Shown here: piece by piece, positions 12,949 through 24,966 of the stretch
How the letters are laid out: the number at the start of each line of letters is the position of its first letter
How positions within the stretch are numbered: the first letter of the stretch is position 1
Assembly (NCBI GenBank): GCA_032690845.1
Contig: CM064417.1
Coordinates: 33,920,432 to 33,984,431 of the forward strand
DNA length: 64,000 bases
Reading direction: 5' to 3'
Source: Eleusine coracana subsp. coracana
Taxonomy: Eukaryota > Streptophyta > Magnoliopsida > Poales > Poaceae
The notes under the pieces: generated by a model
The model's database searches: none
The model's input: the letters and a program-made list of their open reading frames with translations, nothing else
What the model was told of the DNA's origin: nothing
Program-made: the position numbers and the translations under genes

Positions 12949-14412
12949 CGCCGCACGCTCGCCTTGTCGCCTAGGGTTAGGGCTTCGTCAGTTCCCTGGT
13001 CCGCCGCCGACGGAGAAGAGGAGTGAGGGAGGGGTTCGTTTCGCTTGCCTTGCAGCTTTGGCTCTGTTGCTTCTGTTGCGGGGTTAAGGAATGGGGCAAG
13101 ACGGAACGGGAATCAGATGTTGCGGAGCCGCACGCCGTTTTCCAGCGATGGACAAGAGTGCCCTTCGAGCTGAAATCGGATTTCCCATAATTCCAGAGGG
13201 TAGTTTGGTCATACCGAGCGAGAGACGGTTGTGGTTCCGCGAATCAGATTCGATTGGAATCATTAGCTGCGTTCTTGACCAGTTTGCAACTCAACGAAAA
13301 TGCGATAATTTGAGGTGAGATTTGATTATGGTTTCAACTTTCAAGTTCCAGAAAATGGTCCTCGCAAGAAAGAAAAAAAAAAGAAGGTTCTAGAAAATGG
13401 CAACCAAGCTATGGAAAGGCTTACTCTGACAAACAAAAAGAAAAAAATCACAGACCATGGAGTTTGGGAGCAACATGAAGAGGAAGATCTGCTCAAATGG
13501 AGTGCAGGTGACACCGAGAACACTAACAAAGTTTGAGGAATGAAACAATGGACCCCAAACAAAATTTATCCAAATTCAACGTTGACACAAGTGGCACATC
13601 AGCTCCAATCCAGGGCTATGTCCCGTATCACATGACTATGTATTTGGCCATCAAAGCTATCAAACTACACATGACATTTGGTGCTCCATGAACTCAATCA
13701 AAGAAAAGTAGAGAACAGATACGTAAAAATTATAAATACTTGCTGGAACTGAATAGCTTGCAGAAGGTAAGATGTTTAGGTGAAGCAAAATGCCGTGGAG
13801 CGCTTCGAGCAATCCCAAGCATACTAATTCAGTCTGATCTTGTTTTACAAACCATGCTTCAGGTAATAGAAGCATATGCTTGTTGTTCCCCCCCCAAAAA
13901 AAAACATATGCTTGCGATAGCAATTTCACAGCATATTGGACTATAACTGAGACTGAAGATATCAAGAACAAGGTTCATAAGACAGAAGCATTAACATTTA
14001 ATGTCATTGTAATACCAGCATCTTATTTCATATATGTAGCAACAGGGCTAGCAATTGTCAATTTACTGGAACCAGGTAACACAGCAATTCAATTCAGATT
14101 TAAAAGAATCACAGTAATTTCGTGAAATCAGCAGTAGTAAGAACTGCTTGTCTGAAGTTGGTATCACTGATACTCGCGCACATTTTGTCCGAATTCTGAA
14201 AAAACATGACACACCTATTACAATCACTCAACACAACAGCTACAGCACCCGCAAGTCTTTTTTCTCAAATGATTTGCATCCTCAAGTTCCGAATTCTATT
14301 AGCAAATGCAACAGCAACTGATTGGAACAAGCAAGTAAGATCACAAGCTCACATGAACTTCTGAAGGAGATTCTGTTGGTATCCGGCAGCAAGAGAGGAA
14401 TGCTACTGCTGC
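12949..14412. other. Intergenic between two minus-strand genes
   Basis: The left end should carry the promoter and 5' UTR of the DUF866 gene, and the right end the 3' UTR of the MEA1-like gene. The open frames at 13091-13562 and 13660-14125 lack domains and overlap on opposite strands. One short A-tailed insertion is listed separately. Confidence 0.4.
13883..13904 (+). mobile_element. 22-bp A-tailed micro-insertion (LINE tail?)
   Basis: TTGTT, a C-run and an A-run lie between two perfect copies of CATATGCTTG (13873-13882 and 13905-13914). The flanking duplication and A-tail are what target-primed reverse transcription leaves. The TTGTT before the tail resembles the TTGTTCTC that ends the LINE near 30,700. 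Confidence 0.55.
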
Positions 14413-14898
14413 TCAGTTGGGGCGACCAGCGCGGATGGCGCGGAGGCGGTCGACCCACTGGTCCTCGGAGACGTCGCCCGCCCACTGCGGCGGCGCGCCA
14501 GGGAACTCCACGCCGCGCATCGCGTCCACGATCCGCGCAGCAGCGCCCGCGGGCAGCGGGGCGCTGCGACGCTGCTCGTCCTCCGAAAACGCCCGCGCCG
14601 CCGCGGCTTCCCCCAGCGTTACGCCTTCCTCCTCCTGATCCTCCTCGTCGGAGTCCTCCCCGTGGTCGTCGGAGGTGAGATCCAGGGCGGCCATGCCGTT
14701 GTGGGTCTCGTGGAGGCGGTGGTGCTGGTGCGGCACAGCGGCATCTGGGTCGGCGTCGGATTCGGAGTCGGAGTCGGCGGCGGCGCTGGAGATAGGGTGG
14801 TAGTAGTCGGCTTCGAGCTCCCCGTCGGAGTCCGACGCGGAAGAGTGGTCGGGGAGGGAGGCGGAGGCGGGGAGGTGGCCGTTCTCAGGGATGGACAT
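14413..14898 (-). CDS. Acidic protein of the MEA1 (male-enhanced antigen 1) family
   Basis: A single-exon frame of 161 residues beginning MSIPENGHLPA. The N-terminal two thirds is rich in Asp, Glu and Ser (runs such as DSDSESDADPD and EDSDEEDQEEE) and is probably disordered. An aromatic EADYYHPI segment near residue 30 and a C-terminal block, GVEFPGAPPQWA followed by EDQW, resemble the two conserved blocks of animal MEA1 (an aromatic xYxPL segment and GVSLPAPGVPAWA followed by DAQW). That similarity is from memory of the family and is my inference. The molecular role is unknown. Codon-level GC is high, as in other rice single-exon genes, and the ATG is the first in frame. Confidence 0.75.
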   Translation of the reverse strand: MSIPENGHLPASASLPDHSSASDSDGELEADYYHPISSAAADSDSESDADPDAAVPHQHHRLHETHNGMAALDLTSDDHGEDSDEEDQEEEGVTLGEAAAARAFSEDEQRRSAPLPAGAAARIVDAMRGVEFPGAPPQWAGDVSEDQWVDRLRAIRAGRPN

Positions 14899-15235
14899 GG
14901 TGGCCGCCGGCGCCGGCGAGGAGGAGAAAAGCCTGGATGAGGGGAACGGGAGAAAGGTAATTTGTCAACGGGCCCCATTGTATTGTATTACTGCGGCATC
15001 ATGTCAATGGGCCTGCATGGGTCGAACAAGTGCTGACCTTGGAGGTTTGAATCTGTTCAGGCCAGCCCAAAAAAAAGTTTAAGGGCCTCTTTGGGGGAGT
15101 TAAAACCAGCAAAATCTTCATTCAAATGATACTCTGTTAGATTCCAAAATTTTGCTTTTAGTTTTCAAGTGTTTTCCACACGGAATAAGTCAACCAGTCT
15201 TAATCACAATTTACGAAAGGATTGTATGAGAAAGT
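14899..15235. other. Upstream region of MEA1-like gene
   Basis: Presumed promoter and 5' UTR of the minus-strand MEA1-like gene, ending at the LINE target site. No element boundary or clear TATA box was identified. Confidence 0.35.
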
Positions 15236-15250
15236 AAAAATCCACTTGGG
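15236..15250. repeat. Left target-site duplication of the LINE
   Basis: AAAAATCCACTTGGG here is matched by AAAAATCCACTTCGGG directly after the poly-A at 30,714-30,729. The two copies bracket the LINE and everything later inserted into it. Confidence 0.7.
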
Positions 15251-15361
15251 GAAAAATTACTCATGCCGAAATGCTTGGGGGGTTTTGGATTCCGGGACTT
15301 GCGCCTCTTCAATAAAGCGAAATATTACCCAAATGGAGAGTTGATCGACACGGTCTTTGCC
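15251..15361 (+). pseudogene. LINE ORF2 fragment, left part
   Basis: This translates in one frame to a plant LINE ORF2 stretch, with GGFGFRDLRLFNKA followed by KYYPNGELIDTVFA. In relatives roughly twenty residues normally separate those two motifs, so a small internal deletion has occurred. The element is 5'-truncated, as shown by the adjoining target duplication. The reading continues after the 13.8-kb insertion, at 29,191. Confidence 0.75.
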
Positions 15362-15579
15362 CCTCGCCCGATGCGCTCCGCTTCCTATCGAACGTACAGT
15401 AGACTCGATTAAACAAACTACCGTGACACAATCCCGCTTTGGCGCCATCCTGCTCTGGCTCACGCTCCGTGACCTCGTTCAGGAAGCCACACGTTCATCA
15501 TTACAGTACACAGTTTTACAGCGTCAGTGTCGGTGTATGTGCACACCCACATACGGAGGTTATTCAAACCGCTCTTGGT

Positions 15580-15964
15580 TCGGTTAAGAGATGAAATATG
15601 TTATAAATTTTTAAGAATAAATAGTCAAATAAGAGCGAATAAGAGCACACGAGATTTTATCTAGGTTCGGACCACCTGGAGGCTAATAGTTCTACATCAT
15701 GCTTGTCTGTATTATTTGTATGGTATACAGATCTGAGTATAAGAGCTCGTTCTTGAGCCATGGAGAGTTGGAAGGAGGAAGATATCTCCCCAGGAAGGAG
15801 CCTCCCTCTGTCTATCCTGGGCGCTCCCTTTTATTAGCCAAGGGGCATCCCACATCGGAGAGTGCAGAGGAGAATAAATACGCACAGATGGGAGGGCCGG
15901 ACCCCTCTTGCCTCTCGTAGCGCGCTGCTGCTACTGCTCTTGTCTTGGGTCTGGTGCCCCCTTG
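15580..15964. other. LTR-like fragment left of the gypsy LTR
   Basis: The sequence has the flavour of a rice gypsy LTR (CACGAGATTTTATCTAGGTTCGG, then many short GC-rich blocks), but no boundaries or partner were found. It could be part of the MULE interior or of another LTR lost by recombination. Confidence 0.25.
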
Positions 15965-17402
15965 TGTCGAGGGTAAATATCGGGGTGTCACGTGACACCC
16001 CCTAAGGACTCACACGCGTCAAACTCAAAGGGCAAATAGGATCACCACCGAGGCGCCACCCGCGTGGGTCCTCACGAGAAGCATCCCCGCGGCGGTCAGG
16101 CCTTAGCCACAAAAGCCGCGTCACTACCCCGACTCGCTCGACCCCTGAGTGGTCAAGGGCCGGTCGCGTCCCGCTCGACCCCTCAATGAGCGTCGGGGAT
16201 TCGCTACGCCCCGCTCGACCCCTCGAAAGGGGCAGAGTGTAGATCGCTCCGCTTGATGGAGCGCGGACATGGCTCGCACTTCCCAGCAGATGACTCAGCC
16301 ATTAGCCCAAGCCTATCCACTCTTAGGCAAGGACAGGCGCCTCGCTGCCACTACTGTCGCGACGATAGTGCCCCCCCCCGCCCAATCGTCAGGCAAACTC
16401 CGTCTTCGTCATCTCCCATTGATGGGACCCGAGCCGGGATAGGACGGGGTGAGGGAAACCTGGCCAGGCCAGGAGTGGCGGAGTGGAGAAGCTCGATTGT
16501 CTCGTTCAGACGGTACGGATTCTAACTCCAAGCCGGTCTGGACATACGCAACCCGACACAACGACCCCCAACGAAGGGTGTCGAGCGAGCCAACAGTCAA
16601 CAACTGCCAACCACCCGGCCTTAAATGCCATGCCCACTACGCCGACACAGTGTCGAGGAGTCAAATCCCTCCAGATACCTGCCCCGCTCATCAGCACCAG
16701 TGCCCGCTGACGGTGGCAGGCGTGACAAGACTCGCAGCGCTGCCACCATACGATGACACGCCTAATGATGATGGTGCAGGACGGCTTGAGGGACAACTAG
16801 ATTGAACCTTGCTTGAATGACATGACAAAGCCCACGCTGCACCTCTCCACGCACGGCGGAACACGATGACTATAGAAACGAGGGGGACTCGACTCGACGA
16901 CGGAGAACGGGGGCACGCCAAGACGCAGTACCGCCCCTCTACCACAAGACCAGGATGATGGGGCCCGCAAAGATCGAAGACTGTGCTGCCGACCAAGGGC
17001 TTCGCCTTCTTCGGCACGCCTCCACCAACTCATCACGTGTAAAAATCTTTCTCTCTCTCTCTCTCTCTCTGTAAATGGGTCCATCCCCTTGAAGTATATA
17101 AGGGGAGACCCACTCTCCTCTTTAGAGGCGACAGCACAAGACAGACAACTAGAACCACGACATAAACACAGCAATCACGTACGCACACACACCTCTCGCA
17201 CCCGAGACTTGGAGCACTCTCCTCTCTCACCACCGTTGTACCCCCTCACCGGAGCAAGTAACACGAGCAAGCTCAGGAACTGAACGTAGGGGGCTTTCCC
17301 GAACCAGTATAATCCCCTGTGTCCCCTTGCTTAGCCATCGCCGAACCCGAAGCGCGCATCCCTATGAACAAATTCTACTGATTAGTGATCTAAACACCGA
17401 CA
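15965..17402 (+). repeat. 5' LTR of the gypsy element
   Basis: The 1438-bp LTR begins TGTCGAGGGTAAATATC and ends AAACACCGACA. It contains a TC run at 17046-17071, a TATA box GTATATAAGG at about 17093-17102, and a 3' part presumably holding R and U5. Its first 456 bases match the 3' LTR. Confidence 0.85.
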
Positions 17403-17420
17403 GTTGGCGTGCCAGGTAAG
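17403..17420 (+). other. Probable primer-binding site
   Basis: GTTGGCGTGCCAGGTAAG directly follows the LTR end, where the minus-strand primer should anneal. I do not assign the tRNA. Confidence 0.5.
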
Positions 17421-17458
17421 GGATTTTGCGCGTTTTGCTTCACCACTTTCTGAATCAG

Positions 17459-18511
17459 ATGGCCACTTCCTCCACCTTCTGGGCTCCCGGTAGCAGCATG
17501 TTCTTCGGGAGCCTGGAGTTCCTCGCTACTGGAGACAAGAAGTTGCTATGCGTCAGCATTCCGACGTATTCGCCGCACCCAGTCCACGCGCCCGCCCCCG
17601 TGGCGACGCGTCCGTGGTGGCTGGAGGACGCAAACGACACGCTCGATTCTGTAGTCGCAGGAGATGGGACGCGACAACTCATCGACGAGTCGCTCCCGGA
17701 CCCTATCGCGACGGCTGTCGCAGTCGCCGACGAGGCGATGCGCGTGGTTCGACTTGAGCCGACCAGGCCACACGCCACAGACCACTCCATGGCGTCGGCC
17801 GGTTACGGTGACCGGTTGTGGCTCTATCTGCAGCATTACTTAGGCCCTACGCCCGATCCGGAAGATCTCCGACACTTCGCGTTCGCGCTGACGAACATCC
17901 ATGGGCAACTTCTCGGAGAAGTGCCCCTCCACCCGAGCGGGAACACCAGAAACCCTTCGGAAGGCTACCCATACGGCCTATGGAACACTGTGGTGTGTTT
18001 CCAAGGCGCGACCGCGCAACTCGCGGTTCCCGCTTTTGCGGGCTCTAGCTTTGTCGGTTTGATCGAATGTTCGAACAAGTCTCTCTTCGACCTCCTCGAC
18101 GTGGGGTCAGTGCGAGACTCCAGCCCGAGTCCGGAAGCTATGCGGAAATCTACGGCACCCCGCAAAGGTGCAACATGGTGCGGCTTGCGACCTCCTCGAC
18201 GTGGGGTCAGTGCGGGGGGTGCCGAGACCTCGGCTGTCGGGGCGGCGGTGAATCCTGGGATCCCCGCCCATGCAAACCCGACGACATGTGTGGGAGGAGG
18301 GGAAACCCTCATCAACATTCCCGTCGCTACGGCCGGGGACCCGCAGACACAACCCCTCCCAGACGACCTTCAACAACGGTTGAGGGCAAGGCGGGCGGAG
18401 CTGGAAGAGACCCGGCGCCAGCTCGAGCAAGAAAAGGAAGAAATAGACCGCGATCTAGCCCGTCCCAGCACGGGCGGACATGCTTGCGCCATGGCCCGTG
18501 ACGTCCTTTAG
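17459..18511 (+). pseudogene. Gypsy first ORF (gag N-terminal region)
   Basis: A 350-residue frame starts MATSSTFWAPG. It has the proline- and alanine-rich, low-complexity character of the leader ORF in Tat-type elements and ends in a charged helical stretch (ARRAELEETRRQLEQEKEE), probably a coiled coil. No enzymatic motif is seen. An internal duplication (listed separately) and stops beyond 18511 show decay. Confidence 0.6.
18088..18214. repeat. 27-bp direct repeat exactly 100 bp apart
   Basis: CGACCTCCTCGACGTGGGGT and the following CAGTGCG occur identically at 18088-18114 and 18188-18214. The spacing of 100 is not a multiple of three, so if it arose as an insertion it shifted the frame. 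Confidence 0.85.
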
Positions 18512-18933
18512 CGCTTCGTCGCCGACGACCAAGGGCCCCCGCAGTTTGCGCGCGCGGGACAAAACATAGCGGCAGCCGTCGCCGTGCTCAGTACTCTCCC
18601 TGAGCCCACAACGCTGGAGGCCCAGCAGGCCCAGCGAGAAGTCGCGGCTCTGCTGGCCAAGGCCGCTGAGCTCCAGGTCTAGACGGGTGGGAGAAGGCGG
18701 TGCCGCTGGATCGCAACAACATTCGGTCCAGCAGCCAGCCCCGGCTGGAGGCACACCTAAGAAAGCCTCGGTCCACGGCCGAGTCGGACCCCATCGCGAT
18801 GCACGTCACACTCTCAAGGCGCATTGTCGCGCGAGAGAGTGGCGGAACCAGGAAAGAGGCCGTCAACTACGTCGCGGAGGCCGGTACGACAACACCGATA
18901 AGGAGCGGAGCCGGAGCCTGAGCCCTCGGGGCC

Positions 18934-19781
18934 ATGAGTCTTCAGCTCACGATTCGCCAGCGCTTCCAAGCGCCTGTGACCATCACTAAGTACGCGGGCG
19001 AGACAGACCCCAGCCTTTGGGTTGAGGATTATCGCCTCTCGTGCCAGGCTGGAGGGGGGCATCGATGACCTCGCCATCATCCGCAATCTCCCTCTCCATC
19101 TCGCCGACTCGGCCCGTGCTTGGCTTGAGCACTTCCCCGAGGGTCAAATCTACGACTGGGGCGACCTGAGGGATATTTTCGTCGAGAACTTTCAGGGACC
19201 TACGTCCGGTTGGGCAACCCCTGGGACCTCAAGAACTGCCGACAGAAAGCTGGCGAGTCCCTCCAAGACTACATTCGGCGCTTCAGCAAGAAGTGCAACG
19301 AGCTACCCAACATGGGCAACACGGACATTGTTGGAGCCTTCATCTCAGGCACAACATCAGAATAGCTCATCCATGAGCTAGGCCGAAGGGGTCCGCGCAC
19401 GGCCTGCAAGCTCCTAGACATCGCAACAAGCTTCGCCTCCGGCGAAGAGTGCGTGGGAGCGGTCCTCCAGCACACGCCGAAGAGCAAGGGCAATGGGAAG
19501 CGGGAGGAAGGAGCCGACGATGGTGCCTCTGATCGTCCGAAGAAGAAGATGAACAAGCCGCGAGCAGGGCACGACCCCGTCGTGACCACCGTCGAGCGCA
19601 AGCCGCCGAGACCAGCAACGAGGGAGGCATCGAACCACTTCGAAAAGAAGTGGAACGGTCCATGCCTGAACCACGGGTTCCCTATCAGGCACCTCCTTAG
19701 GGACTGCTCCATGATGAAGAAATTCATCCGGGACGAGGCCAAGAAGGGGGACCTAGGAAAGGCATCGAAACAAGGGGTCTA
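18934..19781 (+). pseudogene. Gypsy gag core
   Basis: Retrotransposon gag: capsid-forming RNA-binding protein. From MSLQLTIRQRFQAPV onward the frame carries the recognisable gag helices (LPLHLADSARAWLEHFP, then ESLQDYIRRFSKKCNELP after a frameshift near 19200) and a zinc-knuckle-like CLNHGFPIRHLLRDC. A stop at about 19364 and the frameshift break it into pieces. Confidence 0.75.
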
Positions 19782-19818
19782 GGACCTCGCGGACGAAGAC
19801 GACAAGCCGAAGGGACCA

Positions 19819-20238
19819 GTGTTCCCCAAGCCCAAAGCATGCCATATGATTTTCACGGGGCCTGAGTCCCGAGGGAGTCGAAGCACCGCCAAAATCGAGC
19901 ACCGCGCAGTTTTCGCGACAGAGCTCGCCACGCCGGCTTTCCTCAAGTGTTCAGATTTGAGGATCATATTTGATCGGTCGGATCACCCCACGCATGTACC
20001 ACGGCCGGGTCGATACCCGCTTGTGGTCGACCCCATCATCGCTGAGGTCTGTCTCACCAAGGTGATGATGGACGGGGGCAGCTATATCAATATTCTGTAC
20101 GCCGACACGCTCGACCTGCTCAGGGTTGACCAATTGCTCCTCGGGTTCGTCGTCTCTCAACGGGGTATCAAGGCCAATCCCGAGAAAATCTTCGTGATCG
20201 AGCAAATGGGACCGGTCCAGAATCTCAAAGGGCTATAG
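19819..20238 (+). pseudogene. Gypsy protease joined to an RT remnant
   Basis: The aspartic-protease-like segment has VMMDGGSYINILYA, with the DGGS form common in Tat-lineage elements. Directly after the following DTLDLLRV the frame jumps to LGFVVSQRGIKANPEKI, which lies downstream of the RT catalytic centre. The RT core, including its YxDD-type site, is therefore deleted. This is inferred from the order of family motifs. Confidence 0.7.
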
Positions 20239-21269
20239 CGGCTCACGGGCTGTCTGGCGGTGTTGAGTCGCTTCATCTCGTGCCTTGGCGAGAGGGTGCT
20301 TCCGCTGTATAGGCTTTTGAAGTAGTCCGACTAATTCGAGTGGACCCCTGAGGCATAGTCCGCCCTCGACGATGTCAAGTACATTTTGATCGGCGCACCC
20401 GTGCTAACACCCCCGGTCCCGGGAGAGGTGCTACTGCCGTTGTACATAGCTACGACGACTCAAGTCGTGAGCTCGGCGCTCCTAGTCGAGCGAGAAAGAG
20501 AGGGACACACCCTCAAAGTCCAACACCCCGTCTACTATGTCAGCGAGGTCCTGTCCGACACGAAGACCAAGTACCCCCAGATCCTCAATATCCTCTACGC
20601 GGTGATGGTGGCAAGGCGCAAGCTCCAGCCCTACTTCGACTCCCACCCGATTTATATTGTGAGTTCTTTTCCTCTCCGAGAGATTATACAGAACAGGGAC
20701 TCGGCGGGCAAGGTGGCCAAGTGGGCGCTCGAGTTGATGGGACACGACGTCACGTACCAGCCCCAAGCGGCCATCAAGTCCAAGGTCCTTGTCGACTTCA
20801 TGGCGGAGTGGACTGAAGCACAACTCGCGCCGCCCCCGTCGATCAGGATTACTGGGTCATGTAGTTTGACGGGTCACTCATACGGACGGGGGTAGTCGTG
20901 GGCCACATCTTCATCTCTCTACTCGGGGTACGTATGAAATATGCGATTCATTTATATTTCCCCGCATCAAACAACGTTGCAAAGTACAAAGCGCTTGTCA
21001 ACGGACTCAAGATTGCCATTGAGCTCGGAATCCGATGGCTGAAAATCTGGGGCGACTCCCAACTCGTTGTCGACCAGATCATGAGAGAGTCTAGCTGCTG
21101 GACCGACATCATGGCACTCTACTGCCAGGAAGTTCGCAAGCTCGAGAATAAATTGGATGGGCTGGAACTCAAGCACATCCCGCAATGCCTCAACAAGGCG
21201 GCCGACGCGTTGGCCAAAATGGCGTCTGGTCGGGAGCAGATCCCTCCGGGGGTCTTTGAGAACGACTAG
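20239..21269 (+). pseudogene. Gypsy RT connection and RNase H remnant
   Basis: Stop-interrupted frames encode the RT-RNase H region: HPVYYVSEVLSDTKTKYPQ and LYAVMVARRKLQPYF, then a second RNase H-like segment (WGDSQLVVDQI, CLNKAADALAKMASG) in a different frame from about 20898. Nonsense codons at about 20238, 20325-20360 and 20895 preclude a polyprotein. Confidence 0.75.
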
Positions 21270-21520
21270 CACCAACCTTCGGTTCGACCCAAGGAGCCCA
21301 CGGGGTCTAAGGAGGGGACGATTGATTCCGCTGAACCCAACTAGGGGGTCAAAGAATTGCCTCCGGTGGCCCCGCATCTAGCAGACGTGATGGAGATCGA
21401 TCAACCAAGCGGCTCGAGTGAGCCGGACGACCAGTCGGACAGCCTGGGGGTCGGCAAATCGACCCCCAGGTCGAGCGAGCCGGGCTCCCACCCGACTGGA
21501 GAGTCCCATACATCAAGTTC

Positions 21521-21868
21521 TTGGCTCGGGTCACGCTTTCCACCTACGAGACCAAGGCCAAACGACTCGATCGGCGCTCCAAGTATTTCATCTTAGTCAA
21601 CGGGAAACTCTACAAGCGCAACATCACCAAAGTTATGCAGCACTGCATCCCCACCAACGAGGGTATCAGGATGCTCATCAATATCCATGGGGGGGGGGGG
21701 GTCTGCGGTCATCACGCCACGCCTCGAACCCACGTAGGCAACGTCTTTCGCCGACGCTTCTACTGGCCGACCGTCGTGGACAACATGACCCGCAGAGTCA
21801 AAACCTGCAAAGGCTGCCAGTACTATGCCCGACGAACACATATGCGGCTTAAGCCCTTCAAACGATGA
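21521..21868 (+). pseudogene. Gypsy integrase N-terminal zinc finger
   Basis: The frame contains the HHCC zinc-binding arrangement (GHHATPRTH, RRRFYWPTVVDN, CKGCQYYARR) of retroviral-type integrases. It ends shortly afterwards, without the DDE catalytic core. A G-run at 21690-21701 sits in the frame. Confidence 0.75.
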
Positions 21869-22401
21869 TTCTTGCACGCCTTGCTACGTAAATTCTATCC
21901 CTAGCTTTCTGTTTCTTGCGATCCTTGCACGCCTTGCTCGCTCCTAAACAACACCCGACCCCTCTCAAGGGTTCGCCTGTCGCTCGGGGGCTGGAAGGAC
22001 ACAATGGCCCCACACGGCATGCCTCTGTTCGCCTTAAAAAACTTTCTTCGCTTTTCTTGTTTTTTTCTTTTTTCTTGGCCTCGAGCCTCTCCATATTGGC
22101 AAACAAAGTAGGCCATGGGTGAAGGGGTTCGCAGTCGAGCCGGTCGAACGGCGCAACATCATGCTTGCCCCAGCGGCCATGACAACGGCGATCACCGGCA
22201 AGACTAAACTTCCGTAGCACCTGGGGGCTCAAACTTTGCGAGCCAAAATGAGGAAGGCAACAGGATAAGCATATGAAATAGTTTAACTAAATTGAAATTA
22301 AGACTATTTATGGCCACCACGGGCCATCAAAATTAAACAGACACTTGTTCAAACTTAAGCTATTACACGGGCATGATAACCCACCAAAACGACAAAGGTA
22401 G
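21869..22401. other. Gypsy spacer
   Basis: Lies between the broken integrase and the antisense ORFs. It is pyrimidine-rich around 22040-22080; nothing else was recognised. Confidence 0.35.
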
Positions 22402-23511
22402 CTAAAGCAGACACTGACTAATTCTCCTCCTCGGCTCTAGGGAGCGCCTCCTCCTCGCGCGCATGAGCCAGGACATCGGCGTGGGGGCGGTGCGGGCGCG
22501 GATCGCCTCCATCTGCATGGAGGTGTGCCCTTCGACATGGCCCGCGCTCAGGGCCTCGAACTCCTCTTTGACCAGGTCGAAGTGAGTGGCGAACACGCTG
22601 AAGGTGGTGCGCACATCGAGATGCACGCCCCGTTTGATCCACTCGCGCCCTGCCTCCATCAGCCTCCCGACTTGTTCGGTGGGAGTGGCGTCGAGAGAGA
22701 CATCCACCTGAAGCATTCGCGCCGCTCGACCTATCAGAGCGCGAAACGCACCCTTCTCCTTGACCTCCTGACGAAGGGAGTCCTCGACTGCTGCTAGCCT
22801 TGACCCGAGGTCTGTCCAACACCCACCAAAAGTCAGCAAACCCAAAAGAGAGGCTAGCACAAAAAGTCTACCTTCTTCCCTCTTATGAGAGGCCTGCAGC
22901 TGTGACAGGTAGCCGATAGTGACTGAGGCGGAGTCCTGAGCCGCCTTGTCCGCCTCCTCGTGGCACAACTTCTCCTGCTGCAATGTGAGCCCCAGCCGGT
23001 CGGCCTCCGCGGCGTTGAACGCAGCCTGTGCCACGACCCCATCCTGTTCCTCTCGAGCGAGGGCAAGGTCGCGCTCCGCCATGACGAGCTGACACCCGAC
23101 CTGCTCCAAGGTGGCCTCAAGTTCAACCAGCCTCGTGCAGAGATCCTCCCCGAGACAACGCTCCTCCTCCAGCTCCTGATGGGCGCCAGCCAGGGCCTGG
23201 AGGGATGCCGCGGCCGAGGCCTCGCAATCGAGTCTCAATGTCCGGCACGTAGCGAGGACTCGAAGCTCCGCGGGGCTGCACGAGCCCTCCAACGACTTGA
23301 GGCCGCCTTCCACCAGCACGCGCTCTTCCACCGACAGAGGCGGGACTCCGCGATCATCGGCACCCGTGATGGCTCCCGTGCCAACGACAGCGGGGGTCGC
23401 GGTCGACGCGGCGCCCTCCGGAGCGCTGTTCCTGACATCCTCGACCACCGCCGTGGGCGTAACCACTCCAGAAGCCGCCTCGGCTGCAGCGGCCGCTGTG
23501 GCGTCACGCAC
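22402..23511 (-). pseudogene. Gypsy antisense ORF, coiled-coil part
   Basis: A 369-residue minus-strand frame inside the plus-strand element. It is alanine- and glutamate-rich with long helical stretches (for example VELEATLEQVGCQLVMAERD), consistent with a coiled coil. It probably forms the C-terminal part of the antisense protein whose N-terminal domain is at 25413-24967. Function is unknown; antisense ORFs at this position recur in Tat-lineage elements. Confidence 0.6.
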
Positions 23512-23622
23512 CCATGTCTCCTCGGCTGCAGCGCCCGCGCCTCCTCCGTAGCGGCCGTCGCGGCGTCTCGCGCCCGTGCCTCCCCCATGGCCCCCACCTT
23601 GAGCTACTTCATGAGAGACAGC

Positions 23623-24423
23623 TTAGGCTAGCGAGGATCTTGGTCCAAGGTTCGTCTCACGGGCGCTTCTCCACAGCTGCTGCGGGAGACGTAGCCTTAG
23701 CCACGATGACGACGGGCGGCGTCTCGACACGCGCCGGCTCAACCTCCTGCTCTGCCGCCTGGACCACACCCTCGATGGGGGAGCCCGCCGCTGGGGTCCG
23801 AGCGCTAGAGACATCCCGCTCGGTGCTGGAGAACGGGGCTCCTCCACCGATCCCGACCCGTCCAGGGATGGCGAGATCAGGGACGACCCCATCCCTAGAG
23901 TCGGGCGCGCCAAGGGCGCGTAGCCAAGGCTGGCCGCCAGCCCGGCATCACAGCCGACATCGACGACGTCGTCATCGTCATCACTGCCGGCATCGCTGTC
24001 ATCGGCATCCTCGCCGTCGTCGGCATTGTCGTCATCGTCATCGTCGTTGTCGCCATCGTCGCCATCACCATCCTCACCATCATTGTCACTGTCGTCGTCG
24101 CCACCGCCATTATCACTAACGGCGTCCTCGAACAAGCTCAAGGCCTCCTCGGAGGAGTCCCCCTCTTCATCCTCATCCTCCTCCTCCTTCGTTGACTCGG
24201 TAGACGAAGTGTTCGGGTTCTCGCCCCTCCGCTCCTTCTCCTCCCACAGCGCCTGCCGCCGCTGTGACCTCTTTTCCTTCTCACGCTTGGCCCGGATGTC
24301 GGCGTCCTTCCTCTTCCGCGCCTCCCGCTTGGCACTTCGCCATTTCACGTCCCTGAAGCGGTTGGCGGTCCTCTCGGCCCTCCCCTCAGGCAGCCGAAGG
24401 GAAGGGATGTGGATGAGACACAC
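23623..24423 (-). pseudogene. Gypsy antisense ORF, aspartate-rich part
   Basis: A 266-residue minus-strand frame whose middle is an almost uninterrupted acidic tract encoded by GAC/GAT codons (about 23950-24110), preceded by a basic, Lys/Arg-rich segment (REARKRKDADIRAKREKEKR). It is likely the central part of the same antisense protein. No catalytic motif is seen. Confidence 0.55.
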
Positions 24424-24966
24424 CCACTAGGACTACAAAAAAAAAGAAGCCAAAGGCCAAACTAGTCACAATAACGAAAGTGGAGGATGGAGGATAGTAC
24501 GCCAGTAGAGAAATAGGAAACCTTACCACATCGACCGCTTGAAGGTCGGGACGCATCACCAGCCCATTCGGAGCAGGCCAGGCCTACGTGCTGGGCCCAG
24601 CCGACCCCACCCGCTTTGCCACCTCATCGTGAGGCAGCATATCCTCCACCATCACACTGCCCGGCACCCCACGGTTGTCGGTGTCGATGAGGAACATGGG
24701 GAGCAGGCGGTGATACAGCGGTGCGAACCGCCGCTTGTGATACCACCCGACGACTCCAGCGCCATCAAGTCCGGACTCCTTGAGATGGGAGATGGTGCTG
24801 AGTGCGCTCTCGATCCACTTCTTCCCGTTGTTCCCCTTCCCCTAGTGCCAGCTCTCCTGGGCCCCGGCGACGTCACGGCCGGTGAACTCGGGGAGGGAAT
24901 GGATCTCGTCGCTGCGCAAGTAGAACTACCTCTTGTGCCACCCTGAGTGGGTGGTTGGGATGGGCA

